In this document: piece by piece, positions 44,736 through 54,748 of the stretch
Numbering within the stretch: position 1 is the stretch's first letter
Layout: the number at the start of each line of letters is the position of its first letter
From: Synergistaceae bacterium
Lineage (GTDB): Bacteria > Synergistota > Synergistia > Synergistales > Synergistaceae
Direction: 5' to 3'
Assembly: GCA_012728235.1 (NCBI GenBank)
Contig: JAAYFL010000016.1
Span: forward strand, 71,341 to 132,743
Length of the DNA: 61,403 nt
The notes under the pieces: generated by a model
Databases searched by the model: none
Seen by the model: the letters and a program-made list of their open reading frames with translations, nothing else
Told to the model about the DNA's origin: nothing
Made by a program: the position numbers and the translations under genes

Positions 44736-46454
44736 TTGCCAAGAGAAAAAAACATCTCAACTATTGAAAATGAAGTTGCTGCAGCAGTAGAAAGTAATAG
44801 TCAGGACAGTAGCTCTGAAATAGAGATGGCTGAGAGAAAAGATCTGGTCTCTGCATCAAAAGATCTAGTAGATAAAACAACTAAAAAAACTGCTAAAAGT
44901 AACAAGACAAAAACTTCTTCTGGACTGGGCTCATCAGCAAAAAAAACAAAAGCAGCTACAATTAAAAAGAGTAGTTCGAAGAAAAGCTTAGAGCAAGAAG
45001 AGAAGGTTGCTAAATCAGCAAAGACAACAGAAAAAAACAAAAAAGCAGCAGAAGAAGCATCGAAAATAGAAGTTAAAGAAGAAGTTGCTGCTGAGGATAA
45101 AATCAACAAAATTGTAAAGAAACAGGAAGTTCGCAAAACAGCGAAAAAACACACATCTAAATTAATAGAACAAGAAAGCAAAGATACTACCCACAAACAT
45201 TCACATCCCAAACAAGGTTTTAACTCTCTTAACTCAAAGACAATAACTGAATTAAAAGAAATTGCAAAAGAGTTAGAGATATCCTCAGTTACTACTCGAA
45301 GAAAAGATGATTTAGTAGTCGACATATTAAAAAAACAGGCAGAGATGATGGGATACCGCTTTAATGGGGGGACCTTAGAGTGTTTGCCGGATGGTTATGG
45401 TTTTTTACGTCCGTCCGGGTTACTTCCCAGCAATACAGATATTTATGTTTCTGCTTCCCAAATTCGGCGTTTTGGACTAAGAAATGGAGACGTTGTGTGG
45501 GGCATAATAAGGCCTCCCAAAGATCAGGAACATTATGAGGCTCTTTTACGAGTAGAAAATGTCAACTTTACAGACCCAGAAGAATCGAGGCATAGACCTC
45601 ATTTCGAAAATTTAACCCCAATTTTCCCTGAAGAGAAATTGAATCTTGAAATAAAAAATCACATTATAGCAACTCGTGCAGTTGATCTTTTTGCCCCCAT
45701 AGGGAAAGGACAAAGAGCTCTTCTAGTTTCCCCTCCCAAAGCAGGAAAAACAACACTCTTAAAAAATATTGCAAAAGCAATAACAACAAACCATCCGGAA
45801 GTAATTTTAATGGTTTTGCTTATAGATGAACGTCCAGAGGAAGTAACAGATATGAAAAGGTCTGTAGATGGTGAAATTATAGCATCTACATTTGATCGTC
45901 CGGCAGAAGAACATCTAAGGGTTTCCGCACTTGCTCTTGAAAAAGCTAAAAGATTGGTAGAGGCGTCTAAAGATGTGGTTCTACTATTGGATTCAATTAC
46001 GAGATTAGCTCGTGCTTCAAACTTAATTGTCCCTCCATCTGGAAGAACGCTTTCAGGCGGAATGGATCCGGCTGCCTTGTATTTCCCTAAAAAGTTTTTT
46101 GGTTCGGCTAGAAACATAGAAAATGGAGGAAGCCTTACCATTATAGGGACATCTCTTGTTGAAACTGGAAGTCGTATGGACGATGTAATTTATGAGGAAT
46201 TTAAAGGTACCGGGAATATGGAAGTACACTTGTCTCGAAAAATATCAGAGCAACGCATCTTCCCCGCTTTTGATATAACTAAATCTGGAACTAGAAAAGA
46301 AGAATTATTGGTTTCTGAGGAAGATTTAAGAAGAATATGGGCTTTACGTCGAAAAATTGCAGGAATGGATGAGGCAGAAGTCCTAAACTTAATACTTGGT
46401 AAGCTGAAAAGCACCACGACAAACGAAGAATTTCTTTCTACAATAAAGATATAG
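44736..46454 (+). CDS. rho: Transcription termination factor Rho with long charged N-terminal extension
   Basis: Rho is the hexameric RNA helicase that ends transcription. Residues about 1-160 are low-complexity, Lys/Ala/Ser/Glu-rich. A Rho_N-type domain follows ([17 protein letters not shown]), then the cold-shock RNA-binding domain ([20 protein letters not shown]), Walker A ([12 protein letters not shown]), Walker B ([14 protein letters not shown]) and the C-terminal ATPase motifs ([20 protein letters not shown]). At 572 residues it is well above the 419 of E. coli. TTG start with GGAGG 8 bases upstream. Confidence 0.95.
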   Translation: MPREKNISTIENEVAAAVESNSQDSSSEIEMAERKDLVSASKDLVDKTTKKTAKSNKTKTSSGLGSSAKKTKAATIKKSSSKKSLEQEEKVAKSAKTTEKNKKAAEEASKIEVKEEVAAEDKINKIVKKQEVRKTAKKHTSKLIEQESKDTTHKHSHPKQGFNSLNSKTITELKEIAKELEISSVTTRRKDDLVVDILKKQAEMMGYRFNGGTLECLPDGYGFLRPSGLLPSNTDIYVSASQIRRFGLRNGDVVWGIIRPPKDQEHYEALLRVENVNFTDPEESRHRPHFENLTPIFPEEKLNLEIKNHIIATRAVDLFAPIGKGQRALLVSPPKAGKTTLLKNIAKAITTNHPEVILMVLLIDERPEEVTDMKRSVDGEIIASTFDRPAEEHLRVSALALEKAKRLVEASKDVVLLLDSITRLARASNLIVPPSGRTLSGGMDPAALYFPKKFFGSARNIENGGSLTIIGTSLVETGSRMDDVIYEEFKGTGNMEVHLSRKISEQRIFPAFDITKSGTRKEELLVSEEDLRRIWALRRKIAGMDEAEVLNLILGKLKSTTTNEEFLSTIKI

Positions 46455-46523
46455 AATAAATTTTAAATAGCTATAGAAAATATTTATACAAACACCTTAA
46501 AGGTTCTACGGAGTTGCTAAATT

Positions 46524-47930
46524 GTGATGTTTAAACGATTAAAAAAAATACCTGAAAATAAAAAAATATTATTGTCTTTTGTCTTGCTATTCTTGATGTT
46601 GTTACTGATAGCTCTTATTCTTGCTTCAATCGTGGCAGCAGGGAGAAAAGATGTGTATTGGACAACTATAAATAATTTAAACACGTCTGAAGAAGAAATA
46701 AATGACAAGGGTTTTTTTATGGCCGATGTATCTGATTTATTATTAGTAAGTGGATTAAGAGAAGGAAAATCTAAGACGGAAAGTGAATCCGTCCCTCTGG
46801 CCATAGGCCCTGGACCCTCTCTTGCGCCACTTACACCAGAGGAAGTAAAACTATATGGTGTCTTATCTAAATCAGATGGAATATTAACGGATGAAACAAC
46901 TGGTGAGCTAGATGAAAATATTTATTGGCAGGAAGTTGTACTCAAAAAAAGAGACACCTTGGAATCTATTGCAAAAGCGTTTGGGGTTTCAGTAGAAGAT
47001 ATAAGACGAGCGAATAACATGAAAGAAAATCAAAATCCAACATATTCTGAAGTTTTATATATTCCGGATAGTGGTCAGTATGTTCAAGCCACTTTAGATT
47101 TTGTTAAAAAAATGGAACAAGCAGCAATAGAAGCGTCCAAAAAAGAGAAACCCTTATCAATTTTCTATTACACGGTTAGTGAAGGAGATTCTCTGTGGAC
47201 GATAGCAGATAAGTTTGATTTAAAAGTTGATACAATAGTTGGTTCTAACAAGTTAAGCGATATAAATATTTTAAAAATAGGCATACAGTTGCGTATACCC
47301 AACCAAGATGGAGTTTTCGTAAAGTATGAAAAAAATACAAATATAGATAAATTTGCAGACAAATATGGTTCTACAAAAGATGCAATTTACATTGCAAATA
47401 AATTAAATGAAAAATCAAAAATAAATATTGGACAAGAACTATTTCTACCGGGAGGAAGCATTGCTTCTTCTGTTGAAGCACCCTCAAAAGTTCAGAGGCG
47501 AACAAGTATTTCTAGGATAGGGAAGGCTAAGCCCAAGATGGCAACAGAACACTTCGGTTGGCCGGTGTTTGGCAGGATTTCAAGTTCATTTGGTTGGAGA
47601 AGAAGTCCTTTTGGAAAAAGAAGGGTATTTCATGCAGGAATTGATATAAGAGCTCCGAAAGGGAGAAATATTGTTGCAGCACAGAGTGGACGAGTGGTAC
47701 ATTCTGGTTGGATGGGTGGCTATGGTTACACAATCGTGCTAACACACCCTTCAGGAGTTTCTACTCTATATGGACATTGTAGTGCCTTATTAGTATCGAA
47801 AGGTACACACGTAAACAAGGGACAGCTAATAGCACGAGTTGGAAGCACCGGACGTTCTACCGGGAACCATTTGCATTTTGAAGTGCGTCAAGGCGGTTCA
47901 CCTGTAAACCCAATGAGATTTTTAAGATAA
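46524..47930 (+). CDS. LysM and M23-family peptidoglycan endopeptidase
   Basis: An N-terminal membrane anchor (residues about 13-38) is followed by LysM-like repeats near 145-190 (KKRDTLESIAKAFGVS), 215-262 (YTVSEGDSLWTIADKFDL) and 270-312. A C-terminal LytM/M23 metallopeptidase domain has zinc ligands in VFHAGIDIRAP and GNHLHFEVRQGG. It probably cuts peptidoglycan cross-links or activates amidases in the periplasm, like NlpD/MepM. GTG 46524 (CGGAG 10 bases upstream) or ATG 46527. 468 residues. Confidence 0.9.
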   Translation: MMFKRLKKIPENKKILLSFVLLFLMLLLIALILASIVAAGRKDVYWTTINNLNTSEEEINDKGFFMADVSDLLLVSGLREGKSKTESESVPLAIGPGPSLAPLTPEEVKLYGVLSKSDGILTDETTGELDENIYWQEVVLKKRDTLESIAKAFGVSVEDIRRANNMKENQNPTYSEVLYIPDSGQYVQATLDFVKKMEQAAIEASKKEKPLSIFYYTVSEGDSLWTIADKFDLKVDTIVGSNKLSDINILKIGIQLRIPNQDGVFVKYEKNTNIDKFADKYGSTKDAIYIANKLNEKSKINIGQELFLPGGSIASSVEAPSKVQRRTSISRIGKAKPKMATEHFGWPVFGRISSSFGWRRSPFGKRRVFHAGIDIRAPKGRNIVAAQSGRVVHSGWMGGYGYTIVLTHPSGVSTLYGHCSALLVSKGTHVNKGQLIARVGSTGRSTGNHLHFEVRQGGSPVNPMRFLR

Positions 47931-47960
47931 GAGCTAGAAAGGTTCAAAGGAGTGTTTGAT

Positions 47961-49568
47961 ATGGCAAAGTATGTTTTTGTTACAGGTGGGGTCGTTTCAT
48001 CTCTGGGGAAGGGGATAACTTCAGCATCGTTAGGAACCTTGCTTAAAAGAAGATGGTTCAATGTAAGTATAATGAAGATGGATCCCTACATTAACGTTGA
48101 TGCTGGAACGATGAGTCCTTTCCAACATGGGGAGGTATTTGTAACTTGGGATGGAGCACAGACAGATCTTGATTTAGGGCATTATGAACGTTTTATTGAC
48201 GAAAATATTTCTGGAGTTAATAGTTGTACGACAGGTAAGGTTTATTCCTCTGTCATACACCGTGAACGTCAAGGGGGATATAGTGGTGGAACAGTTCAGG
48301 TTATTCCACATATAACAAATGAAATACAAAATCGCATATTAGCCGTAGGAGAAGATAAGGACATAGTAATAGCAGAAATTGGTGGAACAGTGGGAGATAT
48401 TGAGGGATTACCCTATCTTGAAGCAATAAGACAGTTGCCACAAAGAATAGGGAGAGAAAATATACTTTACTGCCATGTGACTCTGGTACCATATGTTGCT
48501 GCATCAGGAGAATTAAAAACAAAACCTACACAGCACAGCGTGAACGAGCTAAGGAGAATTGGAATTCAACCAGATATAATAGTCTGTCGTTCTCAATTTC
48601 ATGTAAACGCAGAGCTTAGGGAAAAAATAGGATTATATTGTACTGTGTCGCCTGATTGTGTATTTGAAGCAAAAGATACAAGCTCAATATATCAAATGCC
48701 ATTTGAACTAAATAAACAAAAGTTCGACACTACTGTTTTAAAAAAATTAAAATTAAACGCAATAAAAGAACCGGATATGCAAGATTGGCGTGAATTTTTA
48801 GACAAATTAAAATCGCTAGATAAAGAATTAAATGTTGCGTTAGTAGGGAAATATACTGAAAATAAAGATGCTTATTTAAGTGTAAATGAGGCTCTTATTC
48901 ATGCCGGGATAGTTAACAGCATAAAAGTGAATATTCACCCTGTTGCAGCAGAAGATTTAGAAATAAAATCTCCAGACTATTTTTTTGATAAAATAGATGC
49001 TATTGTCGTACCTGGAGGCTTTGGTTTAAGAGGAGTAGAAGGAATGATTGAAGCAGCCAAATATGCCAGAGAAAATGATATTCCTTATTTTGGATTGTCT
49101 CTTGGTATGCAAGTTGCTGCAATAGAATTTGCACGCAATGTTTTAGGATTAAAAGATGCAAATAGTGTTGAAATGGCAGAAGAAACAAAAAATGCAATTA
49201 TATGTTCAAAGGGAGAAAATAATAATATAGAAAATTTAACTGAAACTTCGCGCTTAGGATCGTTTCCATGTAAACTGATAGCAGGCTCAAAATCGTCAGA
49301 AATATATGGAAAAGAAATGGTAAGCGAACGTCATCGTCATCGTTTTGAATTTAATAATGAGTATATAGATTTATTTGAAAAAAATGGTATGAAAGTTGCA
49401 GGAGTCTGTCCAGATGGGAATCACGTGGAAATAATAGAGAATACAAATAATACTTGGATAATAGGTGTTCAGTTCCATCCTGAATTTTTGTCCAGACCGG
49501 TAAGACCACATCCATTATTTATTGATTTTATTTCCGCAGCAATAAGAAAAAAAATAAAAAAGTTTTAA
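47961..49568 (+). CDS. pyrG: CTP synthase with Cys-to-Ser change in the glutaminase site
   Basis: CTP synthase aminates UTP to CTP using ammonia from glutamine. The synthase domain is intact: [59 protein letters not shown]. In the C-terminal class I GATase domain the His and Glu are present (VQFHPEF), but the nucleophile motif, normally GxCLGMQ, reads FGLSLGMQ. Residue 380, equivalent to E. coli Cys379, is Ser (TCT, 49098-49100). If real, the enzyme should not hydrolyse glutamine and would rely on free ammonia. ATG 47961 has AAAGGAG 8 bases upstream. 535 residues. Confidence 0.96.
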   Translation: MAKYVFVTGGVVSSLGKGITSASLGTLLKRRWFNVSIMKMDPYINVDAGTMSPFQHGEVFVTWDGAQTDLDLGHYERFIDENISGVNSCTTGKVYSSVIHRERQGGYSGGTVQVIPHITNEIQNRILAVGEDKDIVIAEIGGTVGDIEGLPYLEAIRQLPQRIGRENILYCHVTLVPYVAASGELKTKPTQHSVNELRRIGIQPDIIVCRSQFHVNAELREKIGLYCTVSPDCVFEAKDTSSIYQMPFELNKQKFDTTVLKKLKLNAIKEPDMQDWREFLDKLKSLDKELNVALVGKYTENKDAYLSVNEALIHAGIVNSIKVNIHPVAAEDLEIKSPDYFFDKIDAIVVPGGFGLRGVEGMIEAAKYARENDIPYFGLSLGMQVAAIEFARNVLGLKDANSVEMAEETKNAIICSKGENNNIENLTETSRLGSFPCKLIAGSKSSEIYGKEMVSERHRHRFEFNNEYIDLFEKNGMKVAGVCPDGNHVEIIENTNNTWIIGVQFHPEFLSRPVRPHPLFIDFISAAIRKKIKKF

Positions 49569-49581
49569 AGGAGGTCACGTA

Positions 49582-50595
49582 ATGAAAAAATATATTTTAC
49601 TTTTAGCTATTGCATTCATTTTGCTTTCGTCCCCAATATTAAAACCAGTTTTTGCTGAAGAATCTGTTGATAACTTGGATAAAGTGGTTTTTCAAACTCT
49701 TGAAAGAATAGAGACAATCGTATATGGAGGGCCGCAGACAGGAGGTCTTCTTCCAAGATTAAGTAGAGCGGAAAAGGATATTTTTGGCCGTGAACTACCA
49801 GGGAGCTTGACAGAAAGGCAAACTGCGATAATAGAGTTCCTCGAAAAAGAAACAGCAACCCAACCTTCTTTGCTCTTTAAACTAGCTGTAGCAGAATGGG
49901 CTGTTTTAAGAAAGACATACCCAATCTGGCCTCTTTCTAGAAGAGTCGAACAATTGGAATCGATTACGGATGGGCTTAAAGGCGATGGAGCATTGTCTGG
50001 TCGATTAGAAAAACTTATTACGAAAATTCTACCAGAAGGGGTTTTAGCTAATACAATAACTCTTCCAGCAGCTACCATAGTCAAAGCATCTTTAACAAAG
50101 ACACTTTCTGTAAAAAATATAAAACTGGACGATAAACTTGTCCTTAACTTACTTGAAGACATTTTGTTTGATGGGAACCTAGTTGCACCCAAAGGAAGTA
50201 GAGTGTTAGCACATATATCAAAACGCAAACCACCAAGAAGCTTTGGTAGAGGTTCTGAGATAGAAATAGAGTTTGATTATCTCGAATCCATAGGTCCCGC
50301 TAATATAGCATTAGTGTTAGGAGATTCAGCAAAACAAGCTATGGAAGCAGATGCTGCTATGTATGGGGCTGCGGGCGCAAGTATAGCCGGAGCAGCGATA
50401 CTTGGTCCGTTAGGTTTAGTTGGTGGTTTTTTGATAAGAGGTTCAGATAATCAAGTTAAAGAAGGAACTGTTTTTTATATAGAGACAGAGTCAGAAGTTA
50501 ACGTGAATGCATATAAAATACCTGGGCAAATCTCTTCTATCACAACATCTGGAGATGTTGTGGCACCGCAAGGGAACATTCCCTCTAATTCTTAG
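49582..50595 (+). CDS. Secreted glycine-zipper protein of unknown function
   Basis: No family is recognised. Signal peptide (residues 1-25, ending PVFA-EE), then a helical region with PQTGGLLPRLSRAEKDIFGR and a repeat-like second copy (GDGALSGRLEKLITKILPEG). A beta-rich segment follows (APKGSRVLAHISKRKPPRSF, EIEIEFDYLESIGPANIAL) like those of periplasmic TraB/VirB10-type folds. A glycine-zipper stretch (GAAGASIAGAAILGPLGLVG) near the end could insert in a membrane. AAAGGAGG precedes the ATG. It lies between pyrG and lptC, so an envelope role is likely. Confidence 0.75.
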   Translation: MKKYILLLAIAFILLSSPILKPVFAEESVDNLDKVVFQTLERIETIVYGGPQTGGLLPRLSRAEKDIFGRELPGSLTERQTAIIEFLEKETATQPSLLFKLAVAEWAVLRKTYPIWPLSRRVEQLESITDGLKGDGALSGRLEKLITKILPEGVLANTITLPAATIVKASLTKTLSVKNIKLDDKLVLNLLEDILFDGNLVAPKGSRVLAHISKRKPPRSFGRGSEIEIEFDYLESIGPANIALVLGDSAKQAMEADAAMYGAAGASIAGAAILGPLGLVGGFLIRGSDNQVKEGTVFYIETESEVNVNAYKIPGQISSITTSGDVVAPQGNIPSNS

Positions 50596-50615
50596 CTGTA
50601 ACAGCATTATTTAAG

Positions 50616-51161
50616 ATGAACTTTATCAATAAAAATACAAAGAAACATCTCATAAGCATCGTGTTCCTTATTGTCACGGTGCTTGTTGTATATTTATGGA
50701 AAGACCTACATCTTAATGATGCCGATAAAATTGTCCTACCCGATATTGTAGTTGAGAATATAGATGTAATTAGGGAAATTAATGGACAATATTGGAGATT
50801 AAGGTCCCCCCAAGTAGAACATAAGGATAATGTTATATATGCAAAATCACTTGATATAGAGACTATCAATGATGACAATTCAGACATTAAAATAAAAGCT
50901 GAAAGTGGCATTTTTCTAAGAGAATCTAATAATTTTAATTTAACAAACGCTATAGGAACGATGTCTAAAAAAACAGATAAGGGTTATAACCTAATAAGTG
51001 GAAAAGTGTACTATGAATCGAAAACTGAAATCTGGAATTTTTCTGAAGATGTAACTCTTTCTGATGACAAAACGCAAATAAATGGGCCGACAGGTGTATA
51101 TGACACTAAAAATGGCGATATCTTTTTGCCAAATGGAGGCATAATAAAATGGAGAGATTAG
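50616..51161 (+). CDS. lptC: LptC-family LPS transport protein
   Basis: Inner-membrane anchored: a membrane segment at about residues 10-27 (HLISIVFLIVTVLVVYLW), followed by a periplasmic OstA-like beta-jellyroll that continues the LPS bridge from LptF/G. The pattern RLRSPQVEHKDNVIYAKSLD, IKAESGIFLRESNNFNLTNA and NGPTGVYDTKNGDIFL is LptC/LptA-like. 181 residues. It overlaps the lptD-like gene by 13 bases. Confidence 0.82.
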   Translation: MNFINKNTKKHLISIVFLIVTVLVVYLWKDLHLNDADKIVLPDIVVENIDVIREINGQYWRLRSPQVEHKDNVIYAKSLDIETINDDNSDIKIKAESGIFLRESNNFNLTNAIGTMSKKTDKGYNLISGKVYYESKTEIWNFSEDVTLSDDKTQINGPTGVYDTKNGDIFLPNGGIIKWRD

Positions 51162-52957
51162 CCTCTAAAGAAAAATTCAGAATTGTTTATTTTTTTTGTT
51201 TCTTATTTTTTTTCTTTCTTTTGTCTCCAACATGTAAGACGGAGGCTAATCATACTGAAATATTAAAATTTGAAGATATATTATTATCATCAAATGATGC
51301 GGAGTTGGAAGTTGATTTTAACAGTGATGTATGGTCTCCCCCTACAGAGGATTCTGTTATTTCTGATGATTTAGTTATAAACGACACTATTACAGATCCG
51401 TTACAAATTGATGCAGATATAATTGAATACAATGAGCAGTCAGGGGTGGCAACAGCCAAGGGCAACGTTAAGGTAAAAAATAAAAACCTGATTTTAACAT
51501 CCCCATATGTTGAATATGAGTTGACCAATGCAATCATAGACGCGGTTTCTGATGAGAACAACAGAGTAACGATTGCAACAGGGAAAGACCATCTTGTAGG
51601 CGATCATCTGAGGTACAACTTAAATACGAGACAAGGTGTCTTAACAAAAGCTTCGGGAAAAGCGGAAGCTCTCTTTATGCGTGGAGAATCTGTTTATATA
51701 ATGTCGTCTGATGAAGCCAAAAAGCAAGGTATAATTTCAACTAAAAAGGGACGTTACACAAAAGACGAGAATATCGCTAAATGGATGAATGTATCAAGTA
51801 CAACTTGTGATTTTGACACTCCACATTACAGGTTGGAAACAAAAAGAGCTGTAATTATCCCAAATCAAAAGATAATAATGAAACGTCCCAAATTCTATAT
51901 GGGAAAATCAAAACTTTTTACCTATCCATTTGATTTAATAATAGCGTTAAAAAAACGAGAACAAAGCATTATGCCATTTTTGTTATTTGATACGTACACG
52001 GGACTAGGTGCAGGAATAAGAGGCAATTTGGATTTCGATAAATACGGAGAATTAAATATTGCCGCTATTGGTTGGACAAAAGGTGAATGGGAAGCAAAAG
52101 TAAGATACCAAAAAGAAATAGTAGATCGTTTATGGCTATTCGCTCAGTCAGACCGACTTTATAATAGGGATGAGAAAGTTACTCTCTGGCGACCTCAATG
52201 GGGTGCTGAATATGCAACGAGAAGTGGTTGGAATGCAAAACTTTTATTCAGTCAAAGAGAGCTTATTGAGACGACTATGCGTCCGGGGGTAGACCAGAGA
52301 TTTAACGTATGGAAGGACCCAGAAATTAGGCTAACATCTCCTTGGTATGGTCCTAATTTTTCTAAATTAAGTTTTTCAGCCGTTCATGGAAGGTACCAAG
52401 ATAATACGTACATTACAAATCCTTGGGTAAAAAGATATGGATTAATTGCTGATATGAGAGGCAATCCAGATGTAAGCTGGAATAATTTTAAACCATATTA
52501 TGGAGCTCGCTACACATATTATGATTATGATTCAGGTGTTAGAAAACAGAAGATTACTGACGCATGGGCAGGAATGCGCTGGAACATAGGATCTTTTAAA
52601 TTTGTTAGTCAATATGCACAACGTTGGGTAGACGGTGATTCCAGTTTGACTTGGGATAGATACGCAAAAAGGCGAGATTTTTATCAATTGGTATCCTTTC
52701 CTCTTCCAATCGGGAAGTCATGGGAAAAGTGGGATTTCTCTGTTGCGGGGACATATAGTCTTGAGACTGAACAGATAGCAGAAGTATTTTACAGACTTAA
52801 TTACAACAAGCACTGTGTAACTTGGCAATTCTGGGTGAGAGATAAAGTGGCTAGTAATGAAAAGCAGATGGGGCTGACTTTTTTTATCAACGCTTTCCCT
52901 GAGTATAAAATAGGACTTGGTTCTGATGCTTTAGGTAGTAGGTCTACAGGGTTTTAA
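51149..52957 (+). CDS. lptD: LptD-like outer-membrane LPS assembly protein with OstA domain
   Basis: A signal-like N-terminus (FRIVYFFCFLFFFFLL) and an acidic linker precede an OstA/LptA-type jellyroll (about residues 85-220: DPLQIDADIIEYNEQSGVAT, AKGNVKVKNKNLIL). A beta-barrel region follows to the end (YELNIAAI-like alternation, GWNAKLLFSQRELIE, YYGARYTYYDYDSG, WAGMRWNIGSFKF). LptD places LPS in the outer leaflet. At 602 residues it is short for LptD (784 in E. coli). I do not see the paired cysteine set of E. coli LptD. GGAGG is 8 bases before the ATG. Confidence 0.83.
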   Translation: MERLASKEKFRIVYFFCFLFFFFLLSPTCKTEANHTEILKFEDILLSSNDAELEVDFNSDVWSPPTEDSVISDDLVINDTITDPLQIDADIIEYNEQSGVATAKGNVKVKNKNLILTSPYVEYELTNAIIDAVSDENNRVTIATGKDHLVGDHLRYNLNTRQGVLTKASGKAEALFMRGESVYIMSSDEAKKQGIISTKKGRYTKDENIAKWMNVSSTTCDFDTPHYRLETKRAVIIPNQKIIMKRPKFYMGKSKLFTYPFDLIIALKKREQSIMPFLLFDTYTGLGAGIRGNLDFDKYGELNIAAIGWTKGEWEAKVRYQKEIVDRLWLFAQSDRLYNRDEKVTLWRPQWGAEYATRSGWNAKLLFSQRELIETTMRPGVDQRFNVWKDPEIRLTSPWYGPNFSKLSFSAVHGRYQDNTYITNPWVKRYGLIADMRGNPDVSWNNFKPYYGARYTYYDYDSGVRKQKITDAWAGMRWNIGSFKFVSQYAQRWVDGDSSLTWDRYAKRRDFYQLVSFPLPIGKSWEKWDFSVAGTYSLETEQIAEVFYRLNYNKHCVTWQFWVRDKVASNEKQMGLTFFINAFPEYKIGLGSDALGSRSTGF

Positions 52958-53022
52958 TTTTTAAAACGTGGGACATTATTAGTATAATTCATTAAAGATA
53001 ATAAATCTCGGAGTTGATTGAT

Positions 53023-53964
53023 ATGAAAGTTGTTGTAGTGTGTGGCGGAACCAGTCCGGAAAGAGAAGTTTCTTTAAAGTCCGGCAGTACAGTATACGAA
53101 AAACTTAATGAAGTTGGCTTAGACGCTATAAAAATAGATGTTACATCTCCTTCCAAATTTCTAAAAGAATGGAGATCTTATCAAGCAGAAGGGGTTTATA
53201 TTGCTTTACATGGAGGTTGGGGAGAAAACGGTTACATTCAGGCTTGTTTAAACTTATTTGGCATACCTTATACTGGTTCTGGTCCTGAAGCATCAATGTA
53301 TGCAATGGATAAAAGCACTGCTAAATTATTCTTTGAAAGAGATGGAATTAATACACCCGAAGGTGTTTCTTTGCTTAAAGGAGAACAAAATACTGAGTTG
53401 GCCATAAAACTGCTTGAAAAATATGGAGAAATAATTGTAAAACCCAATAGTGGTGGAAGCACTGTTGGTGTAACAAAATTAACGAATACAGAGGAAATCT
53501 TACCCGCACTTAATTTGGCTTGGGAAAGCGAAGAAAAAGCGTTAGTAGAGGCGTACATTCCCGGGAAAGAAGCTACTGTAACGGTATTTGAGAAAGAAGA
53601 TGCCACTGTAATAGCGTTACCCACCATAGAAATTAGACCAAAAGAAGGATTTTACGATTACACGAATAAATATACAGCAGGTTGTACAGAGTACCTATGC
53701 CCAGCGACGTTTCCAAAAGATATAGATAAAGAAATGTTTAATATGGCAGTCGCTGCCCATAAAAGTTTAGGCTGTAGAAGTTTTAGCAGAGTAGACTTTA
53801 GGGTAACTGAAGAAGGAACTCCTTACGTATTAGAAGTCAACACGATTCCAGGTATGACGTCAACGAGCTTAGTTCCTATGGCAGTTAAAGCATATGGCAT
53901 GGACCTTCCCGAGTTTTTAAGTGAAGTAGTAACAACATCATTTAAAATAAACAGAGCTATATAA
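53023..53964 (+). CDS. ddl: D-alanine--D-alanine ligase
   Basis: Ddl makes the D-Ala-D-Ala end of the peptidoglycan stem peptide. ATP-grasp motifs: VVVCGGTSPEREVSLKSG, YIALHGGWGENGYIQACL, IIVKPNSGGSTVGVTK, VEAYIPGKEATVTVF and VLEVNTIPGMTSTSLVP. 313 residues. ATG 53023 has CGGAG 10 bases upstream. It ends at a hairpin shared with convergent greA. Confidence 0.96.
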   Translation: MKVVVVCGGTSPEREVSLKSGSTVYEKLNEVGLDAIKIDVTSPSKFLKEWRSYQAEGVYIALHGGWGENGYIQACLNLFGIPYTGSGPEASMYAMDKSTAKLFFERDGINTPEGVSLLKGEQNTELAIKLLEKYGEIIVKPNSGGSTVGVTKLTNTEEILPALNLAWESEEKALVEAYIPGKEATVTVFEKEDATVIALPTIEIRPKEGFYDYTNKYTAGCTEYLCPATFPKDIDKEMFNMAVAAHKSLGCRSFSRVDFRVTEEGTPYVLEVNTIPGMTSTSLVPMAVKAYGMDLPEFLSEVVTTSFKINRAI

Positions 53965-53976
53965 CTATAGTAAAAA

Positions 53977-54018
53977 TGAGTTGAATCCGGGATACAAACA
54001 TCTCCCGAATTCAACTCA
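53977..54018. terminator. Bidirectional terminator between ddl and greA
   Basis: TGAGTTGAATCCGGGA (from 53977) pairs with TCCCGAATTCAACTCA (54003-54018), a stem of 15-16 pairs with one mismatch and a short loop. The A-run to its left serves as the T tract for greA on the minus strand. Termination of ddl has a weaker T tail. Confidence 0.75.
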
Positions 54019-54042
54019 CATTTACAAAAATATTAGTTAAAA

Positions 54043-54534
54043 TTAAGCAAGGCTTATTTTTAAGATTTTAAGATGTCTTATACCACGAGGTGTTCTCGCA
54101 ATAACCTCGCTGCCATTTTTTTGTCCAAAGACTGCTTTACCTACTGGGCTTGATGCGGAAATTCTATTTTCCTTAATATCTGCTTCTTCTGTGCCTACTA
54201 AGGTATAGGTGTATGTTTTTTTGTTGTCTAAGTCTTTTAAGGTAACAGTAGTGCCAATATTAGCTGTACTTGTATCAATATTTTTAGAATCTATTATTTG
54301 AGCTTTACTTAGCTGATACTCAAGTAAGAGAATTCTGGTTTCAAGTTTACCTTGTTCATCTTTCGCTGCATGATACTCGGCATTCTCGCTTAGGTCACCA
54401 AATCCGCGTGCTTCTTCTAAACTAGCAGCTATGTTTGCCCGTCCTTCTCCACGCAATTCTATTAGCTCAGCTTTTAATTTATCATATCCCTGTCTGGTCA
54501 TTATGACCTTATCTTCTGAAGGCTTTGTTATCAT
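54043..54534 (-). CDS. greA: Transcript cleavage factor GreA
   Basis: GreA rescues backtracked RNA polymerase. The N-terminal coiled coil has MTRQGYDKLKAELIELRGEG and the acidic-tip motif GFGDLSENAEYHAAKDEQ; the C-terminal FKBP-like domain ends SPVGKAVFGQKNGSEVIART. The length is 163, with a short N-terminal extension. GGTGG precedes the ATG on the minus strand. It is transcribed divergently from the T-box operon. Confidence 0.95.
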   Translation of the reverse strand: MITKPSEDKVIMTRQGYDKLKAELIELRGEGRANIAASLEEARGFGDLSENAEYHAAKDEQGKLETRILLLEYQLSKAQIIDSKNIDTSTANIGTTVTLKDLDNKKTYTYTLVGTEEADIKENRISASSPVGKAVFGQKNGSEVIARTPRGIRHLKILKISLA

Positions 54535-54689
54535 AATAAAAACACCACCAATGTATAATTATTTATTAAATATAGTTTTGCTTGATTATTTATAATGCAG
54601 CGAGCATTCTAGCAGAAAACGGGAAAAATATCAAACCTATTTTATACATCTAGAAATTAAGGTGATTTTTATATTTATCTTTATATAAC

Positions 54690-54718
54690 TTGACAATATA
54701 AAAACGTAGTAGTATAAA
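54690..54718 (+). promoter_or_regulatory. Promoter of the T-box/thrC operon
   Basis: The consensus TTGACA (54690-54695), a 17-base spacer and TATAAA (54713-54718) place the start near 54725, just upstream of the T-box leader. Confidence 0.82.
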
Positions 54719-54748
54719 TACACAAGCGTATAAAAGCATATCTTTGCA

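Noticed and set aside
44801-45325. 174-codon antisense open frame opposite the start of rho
   Set aside because: It mirrors the low-complexity Lys/Ala/Ser codons of the Rho extension; no ribosome site, no recognisable protein.
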